Below, one piece after another: positions 60,402 through 64,000 of a stretch of DNA of 64,000 bases. Within the stretch, counting starts at the first letter, position 1, and each line of letters begins with the position of its first letter. The DNA comes from Stenotrophomonas sp. UBA2302. Lineage in GTDB: Bacteria > Pseudomonadota > Gammaproteobacteria > Xanthomonadales > Xanthomonadaceae. The DNA is taken from assembly GCA_002345545.1 (NCBI GenBank), contig DDVW01000053.1, positions 80,805-144,804 on the forward strand, written 5' to 3'. The position numbers were made by a program, and so were the translations under genes. The notes beneath the pieces were generated by a model, which saw only the letters and a program-made list of their open reading frames with translations, was not told where the DNA came from and did not search any database.

Positions 60402-61241
60402 TTACGGTTGTGCGAACAACTCCCGGTACTGCGCCGCGACGTGGGGCAGCAAGACCGCCGCCGGCACATCCACGGTCTGGGTGCCGTCCGAATACGGCCC
60501 TACCTGATAGGGCGGAAACACGAAACGCAGCGCAGTGATCTTGCCGGCGCCATCCAGCACCGGCTGGAACTGGCTGAAATTGGCCGCTTCGGCACCGCTG
60601 CCATCGTGGATCATCCGAGACAGATTGCGGATCTGCCGCTGCTGGTCTTCCGGCTCCACCCCCTCAGAGGGAATGCGCGCCATCGCCTGCGCCAGCAGCT
60701 TCTCCTGGCTGTATTCGCTGATCGCCTGCCAACCTGCGACATCCGTGATCAGCGCCTCGGCGGTGAGTTGCTGCTGCGTTTGCGGCAGCCACACGAAACG
60801 TGCGACCAGCGGTTGACCGTGGGCACCTCCGGTGTAGCTGCTGCCCTCGGCCGCCACGGCCACGATTGCCGGGGTATCGACCAGCATGTCGAACGCCAGC
60901 GACAGCTCGTACGGCGCGGTCGGCTTGTCGTTGCCCAGTGCCGTGACCGCCTTGAGCAATTCGGCCTTGGCGTTCTCGGCATACTCCACCAGCTCCGCCG
61001 CCAGCCCCGGATACTTCGCTGCGGCCGGCGGATAGCTGATGCCGATGACATGGCTCGGAGTGTTCTCGATGACATCGCGCATCTCGACCGCAGCCGCAGG
61101 TTCCGGCTCGCTGCTGACACCCGCCGGGACCTCGACCGGAGCCGCCTCGCCAACAGCCGTCGCCGGTTCCTGCTGCTTGCATCCGGCAAGCACCAGCAAC
61201 ATCACCACCGCCGCATACGGTACATGGACCAACCTGCTCAT
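60402..61241 (-). CDS. DUF3298 / RsiV-like lipoprotein
   Basis: A 279-residue lipoprotein: lipobox LAGC (C21), a Pro/Glu/Ala-rich linker (22-55), a DUF4163-like part with IGISYPPAAAKYPGLAAEL, and a C-terminal DUF3298 part: GGAHGQPLVARFVWLPQTQQQL, LLAQAMARI and RFVFPPYQVGPYSDGTQTVDVP. The DUF4163-DUF3298 pair occurs in RsiV-type anti-sigma factors that bind lysozyme, but here there is no cytoplasmic anti-sigma segment, so it is a free-standing envelope protein. The ATG at 61241 has GAGGAAG 9 bases upstream. Confidence 0.85.
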   Translation of the reverse strand: MSRLVHVPYAAVVMLLVLAGCKQQEPATAVGEAAPVEVPAGVSSEPEPAAAVEMRDVIENTPSHVIGISYPPAAAKYPGLAAELVEYAENAKAELLKAVTALGNDKPTAPYELSLAFDMLVDTPAIVAVAAEGSSYTGGAHGQPLVARFVWLPQTQQQLTAEALITDVAGWQAISEYSQEKLLAQAMARIPSEGVEPEDQQRQIRNLSRMIHDGSGAEAANFSQFQPVLDGAGKITALRFVFPPYQVGPYSDGTQTVDVPAAVLLPHVAAQYRELFAQP

Positions 61242-61263
61242 CGTTTTCACTTCCTCGATAAAA

Positions 61264-61283
61264 GGGGCGCCCATGGCGCCCTC
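61264..61283 (-). terminator. Terminator after the small acetyltransferase gene
   Basis: GGGCGCC, loop and GGCGCCC (61265-61271 with 61275-61281) form a 7-bp stem; on the minus strand it is followed by CCTTTTATC, 14 bases past the acetyltransferase stop. It also separates that gene from the lipoprotein gene. Confidence 0.7.
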
Positions 61284-61295
61284 ATGTCTGACCGA

Positions 61296-61589
61296 TTATC
61301 CCAACAGATCGGCATATTCACCATGGCGCTGCATGAAGGCCGCCGCGTAGCTGCATGCCGGCTCCACCTTCAACCCGTTGCCACGCGCATGTTCCAGCGC
61401 TGCGGTGGTCAGCACCCCGGCAATACCGCGACCACCAATCGCCTCCGGCACCCCGGTATGGGTGATGACCATCACCCCGTCGCGTAGCCGGTACTCCAGC
61501 AGCGCGCGCACGCCTTCCACCTGCAGTTCGAAAACATGGCCAGCGGCATCGTGAACGACCTCATGCGGCTCGGGACGGGAAATTGTCAT
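61296..61589 (-). CDS. Small GNAT-like acetyltransferase (YjdJ family)
   Basis: A 97-residue protein of the minimal GNAT group (COG2388, YjdJ): LQVEGVRALLEYRLRDGVMVITHTGVPEAIGG, then RGIAGVLTTAALEHARGNGLKVEPACSYAAAFM and a final HGEYADLL, which form the acetyl-CoA binding core. Substrate unknown in the family. The ATG at 61589 is chosen because conserved sequence begins just after it; the open frame upstream has no such character. Confidence 0.86.
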   Translation of the reverse strand: MTISRPEPHEVVHDAAGHVFELQVEGVRALLEYRLRDGVMVITHTGVPEAIGGRGIAGVLTTAALEHARGNGLKVEPACSYAAAFMQRHGEYADLLG

Positions 61590-61797
61590 GGCATCGGCTC
61601 TACGTGATGAAACTGCATTCTGCCTTGCGCGATGGCCCTGTCGACGTGAAATGGCCGGGAAACGCCTGCGCAAACGCGTCACTTTCTGACCCTCGCTCAC
61701 CAGCTGACCAGGCAATCCACCATCAGGCCGACGGAATTCATTGGCATGGAATCTGCTTTAACCATCCGTAACGATATTGGCCAACGGATGATCTCCC

Positions 61798-61956
61798 ATG
61801 TACGAGCCCGAGCGCAGCACTTCCGCCAGCGACCATGACACCACCCTGCTTGAAGGCCTTTTCCAGTTGGCCGTCGCCGGCGAAACCCAGGGTTGGGAAT
61901 TCGACAAGATCGACAGCGAAGTCTATTCCCGCCTGCTGCAGAACTACGCCGGCTGA
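61798..61956 (+). CDS. 52-codon small gene, unknown function
   Basis: An ATG at 61798 opens 52 codons to a TGA at 61954-61956. The product begins MYEPERSTSASDHD and ends with a helical, acidic/aromatic part (LLEGLFQLAVAGETQGWEFD, then SEVYSRLLQNYAG). Codons show the G/C third-position preference of the neighbours, and a plus-strand terminator follows at 62038. There is no Shine-Dalgarno sequence. I recognise no family. An overlapping minus-strand frame is less convincing. Confidence 0.52.
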   Translation: MYEPERSTSASDHDTTLLEGLFQLAVAGETQGWEFDKIDSEVYSRLLQNYAG

Positions 61957-62037
61957 GTTCGCGCAACGGCGCAGACCGCCTGCCGTTGATTCCGATACGA
62001 GGCGGCTGTCGGACGTGAGAACCCGCGCATCGAGGAA

Positions 62038-62067
62038 GGGGAGCGTGTCCTGCACACTCCCCGTTTT
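62038..62067 (+). terminator. Terminator downstream of the 52-codon gene
   Basis: GGGGAG-C-GTG pairs with CAC-A-CTCCCC (one mismatch, short loop) and is followed by GTTTTCT on the plus strand. No other plus-strand gene lies in this gap, so it argues for a short plus-strand transcript ending here. Confidence 0.7.
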
Positions 62068-62168
62068 CTACGGTAATGGACCATCGCCCGCTGGCCATCC
62101 AGTCAAATGGCCCGGGCAGGCCGATGGCTCTTCACCATCAGCTGGTACTGGCAGGCAGCCCTACGTAC

Positions 62169-62792
62169 TCAACCGAAGCGCGGGTTCATAAGCTGCCCGA
62201 GGAACACCTGCAGCACGCGCGGCTCCATGCACAGCATGAACAGCACGCCGAACGCGGCGCCGGCCAGATGCGCGCTGTGATTGATGCGGTCACCGCCCTT
62301 CTTGTCCATCCAGATGCTGTAGCCCACGTAGAACACGCCATACAGAATGGCCGGGGCCGGGATGAAGAACACGAAGATCAGCGACCAGGGCGACACCAGG
62401 ATGAAGGCGAACAGCACTGCTGAAACCGCGCCCGATGCGCCCAGGCTCAGGTAGTTCGGGTTCTTCTGGTTCTTCAGGTAGCTGGGCAGGATCGAGACCA
62501 CCAGCGCCGACAGGTAGAACAGCAGGTACACCCACCAATGCCCGGTGATCTTCAGCATCAGCGTTTCAATCATCCGCCCGAAGAAGAACAGGGTGATCAT
62601 GTTGAACAGCAGGTGCGCAAAGTCGGCATGCAGAAAGCCGTAGGTCACCAGCCGGTCATACTGCTTGTGCCGGTCGATCGCCGGCGGCCACAGGATCAGC
62701 CGGTCGGCCAGCGCGCGGTTGTTGAACGCCATCCACGACACCAGCGCGGTGATGCCGATCAGCAGCAGGGTTATCGGTCCTTGCATGCTCAT
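62169..62792 (-). CDS. Rhomboid family intramembrane serine protease
   Basis: A 207-residue six-helix membrane protease. Catalytic dyad: S120 in LGASGAVSAVL (GxSG) and H175 in NHSAHLAGAAFG; H60 and N64 (HLLFN) complete the oxyanion side as in GlpG. It cuts transmembrane helices of client proteins within the inner membrane. The ATG at 62792 overlaps the stop of the peptide transporter gene by ATGA, so it is translated from that message. Confidence 0.92.
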   Translation of the reverse strand: MSMQGPITLLLIGITALVSWMAFNNRALADRLILWPPAIDRHKQYDRLVTYGFLHADFAHLLFNMITLFFFGRMIETLMLKITGHWWVYLLFYLSALVVSILPSYLKNQKNPNYLSLGASGAVSAVLFAFILVSPWSLIFVFFIPAPAILYGVFYVGYSIWMDKKGGDRINHSAHLAGAAFGVLFMLCMEPRVLQVFLGQLMNPRFG

Positions 62793-64000
62793 GCCGCCCG
62801 GTAGTTGTCGACCATCCTGTAACGCCGCGCGTACAGGCCGAACGCCAGGGCCGCCACGAAGGCGAAGCCGGCGAAGAAGAACATCAAGAACGCCGTCTCG
62901 CTCAATCCCGTACTGGCGATGCGATCGGTCACCGCATGGTTGCGCACCGCCGCGTTGGACAGCAGCACCCACAGGTTGCCGATGGTGGTTGTGAGGTTCC
63001 AGAAGCTCATCACCACACCCTTCATCGAGGCCGGCGCCTGGCTGTAGGCGAACTCCAGACCGGTGGCCGAGACCAGTACCTCACCGAAGGTCAGCAGCGC
63101 ATACGGCAGGATCTGCCAGAAGATCGACATCGCGTTGCCGCCATCCATCACCACCTGGATGCCGCCGATCACGATCCAGGCCAGGCCGCTGAAGGCGATA
63201 CCGGCGGTCATTCGCCGCAGCGCGGTCGGCTCGATGCCGAAACGGCGCAGCGCCGGATACAGCACCAGGTTGTTGAACGGGATCAGGATCATCACCAGCA
63301 GCGGGTTGAGCGCCTGCATCTGCGAGGCGGTGAACCAGCTGGGCATGCTCATCTGCTGGCCCTGCAGCACCCAGGTCGAGGCCTTCTGGTCGAACAGCGA
63401 GAAGAACGGCGTGGTCAGGGCGAAGATCACCAATACCTTGAGCACCGAACGCACGCCTTCCACCGCCATTTCAGGATGCACGCCGCGGGCGCGGTCCAGC
63501 TGCAGCATGGTGCCGCCGCCGATACCGGCCAGAATCGCCACCAGCGCCAGACACAGGCAGATCACGATGCCCAGGCTCGGCACCAGCGCGAACGAGGACG
63601 CCGCCAGCACCACACCCAACACCGCCACCACCAGACCCGGACGGCCGTGGCCAGGCACCTTGGTCAACAAAGCGGTACGCACCACGTTGCCGAACGAATG
63701 CGGATCCTTGGGCGGCAGTGGCACAAGCACGTACTTCTTGCGGCCCAACCAGAACACGAAGGTGGCCACGAACATCAGGATGCCCGGAATACCGAAGGCC
63801 CACTGCGGGCCGAGGTTCTTCAGTGCCAGCGGGATCAGCAGCGAGGCGAACAGCGAGCCGAAGTTGATGATCCAGTAGAACGCGTCGAACACGATTTTGG
63901 CCAGATGCTTGTTGCTCTGGTTGAACTGGTCGCCCATGAACGAGGCCACCAGCGGCTTGATGCCACCGGCGCCGAGCGCGATCAGGCCCAGGCCGAGGAA
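62789..64000 (-). CDS. POT/PTR-family proton-dependent peptide transporter, 5' end outside window
   Basis: 403 codons are visible, reading in from beyond 64000; the first residues seen are FLGLGLIALGAGGIKPLVAS, matching the second POT signature G-x-G-G-I-K-P. Downstream blocks FDAFYWIINFGSLFA and LPYALLTFGEVLVSATGLEFAYSQAP are typical of the family, which imports di- and tripeptides with protons across the inner membrane. It is not a broken gene: the frame is open to the edge. The stop overlaps the rhomboid gene by ATGA. Confidence 0.92.
   Translation of the reverse strand, partial: FLGLGLIALGAGGIKPLVASFMGDQFNQSNKHLAKIVFDAFYWIINFGSLFASLLIPLALKNLGPQWAFGIPGILMFVATFVFWLGRKKYVLVPLPPKDPHSFGNVVRTALLTKVPGHGRPGLVVAVLGVVLAASSFALVPSLGIVICLCLALVAILAGIGGGTMLQLDRARGVHPEMAVEGVRSVLKVLVIFALTTPFFSLFDQKASTWVLQGQQMSMPSWFTASQMQALNPLLVMILIPFNNLVLYPALRRFGIEPTALRRMTAGIAFSGLAWIVIGGIQVVMDGGNAMSIFWQILPYALLTFGEVLVSATGLEFAYSQAPASMKGVVMSFWNLTTTIGNLWVLLSNAAVRNHAVTDRIASTGLSETAFLMFFFAGFAFVAALAFGLYARRYRMVDNYRAA

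Overview
The window is about 64 kb of GC-rich chromosome with dense coding on both strands, short intergenic gaps and many ATGA or GTGA stop/start overlaps. Gene content and protein sequences point to a gammaproteobacterium of the Xanthomonadaceae, most likely Stenotrophomonas or a close relative. Supporting traits are metH split into two genes behind an ArsR-methyltransferase, the very large NAD-glutamate dehydrogenase, a his operon headed by a TrpR-like regulator, and an RND efflux operon. The assignment rests on recognition, not on a search. I see no rRNA, tRNA, insertion sequence, phage or CRISPR array. This is stable core and near-core chromosome.

Layout. 1-2748 (+): end of a histidine-utilisation operon (hutH tail, hutG, hutU). 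2885-11553 (-): a trimethylamine-monooxygenase-like flavoprotein, a cN-I type 5'-nucleotidase, NAD kinase and the 180-kDa glutamate dehydrogenase. 11787-16830 (+): a TetR-controlled RND efflux pump without an outer-membrane partner. 16960-18108 (-): acyl-CoA dehydrogenase. 18297-23039 (+): ArsR-methyltransferase regulator and cobalamin methionine synthase in two pieces, then an MFS transporter. 24390-28255 (-): a run of glutathione peroxidase, FKBP, UDP-glucose dehydrogenase, SlyX and a DUF2058 protein. 28337-32840 (+): a YtrA-type GntR/ABC operon with several envelope lipoproteins. 32889-35832: fumC and purB, divergent. 35961-43383 (-): complete histidine operon hisR-like/G/D/C/B/H/A/F/IE, then hisS on its own and an FNR-type regulator facing away from it. 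45848-47753 (-): cysteine-rich lipoprotein and class I fumarase. 47919-53635 (+): TRIC channel, ABC exporter, ferredoxin-NADP reductase and a Fur-box-preceded cytochrome c/FTR1 iron permease. 53867-56356 (+): a membrane-anchored double AAA+ ATPase with an unusual leader. 56387-64000: second glutathione peroxidase, Dcp-type dipeptidase, cyclopropane synthase, DUF3298 lipoprotein, small acetyltransferase, a 52-codon orphan gene, rhomboid protease and a truncated POT peptide transporter.

Themes. Histidine is both degraded (hut) and made (his) from this segment, and hut carbon leaves through glutamate to the NAD-glutamate dehydrogenase. NAD(P) supply and redox are represented by NAD kinase, Fpr and two peroxidases. 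Envelope stress and transport recur in the RND pump, the YtrA operon, the lipoproteins, rhomboid and Cfa. Several local regulators sit beside near-perfect inverted repeats that look like their own operators: TetR, ArsR, GntR, HisR-like, plus a Fur site. The least ordinary items are the N-terminally membrane-tethered tandem AAA+ ATPase and its promoter-proximal terminator-like hairpin, the GSGD-repeat protein of the YtrA operon, the Tmm-like monooxygenase, and the 52-codon gene near 61.8 kb.
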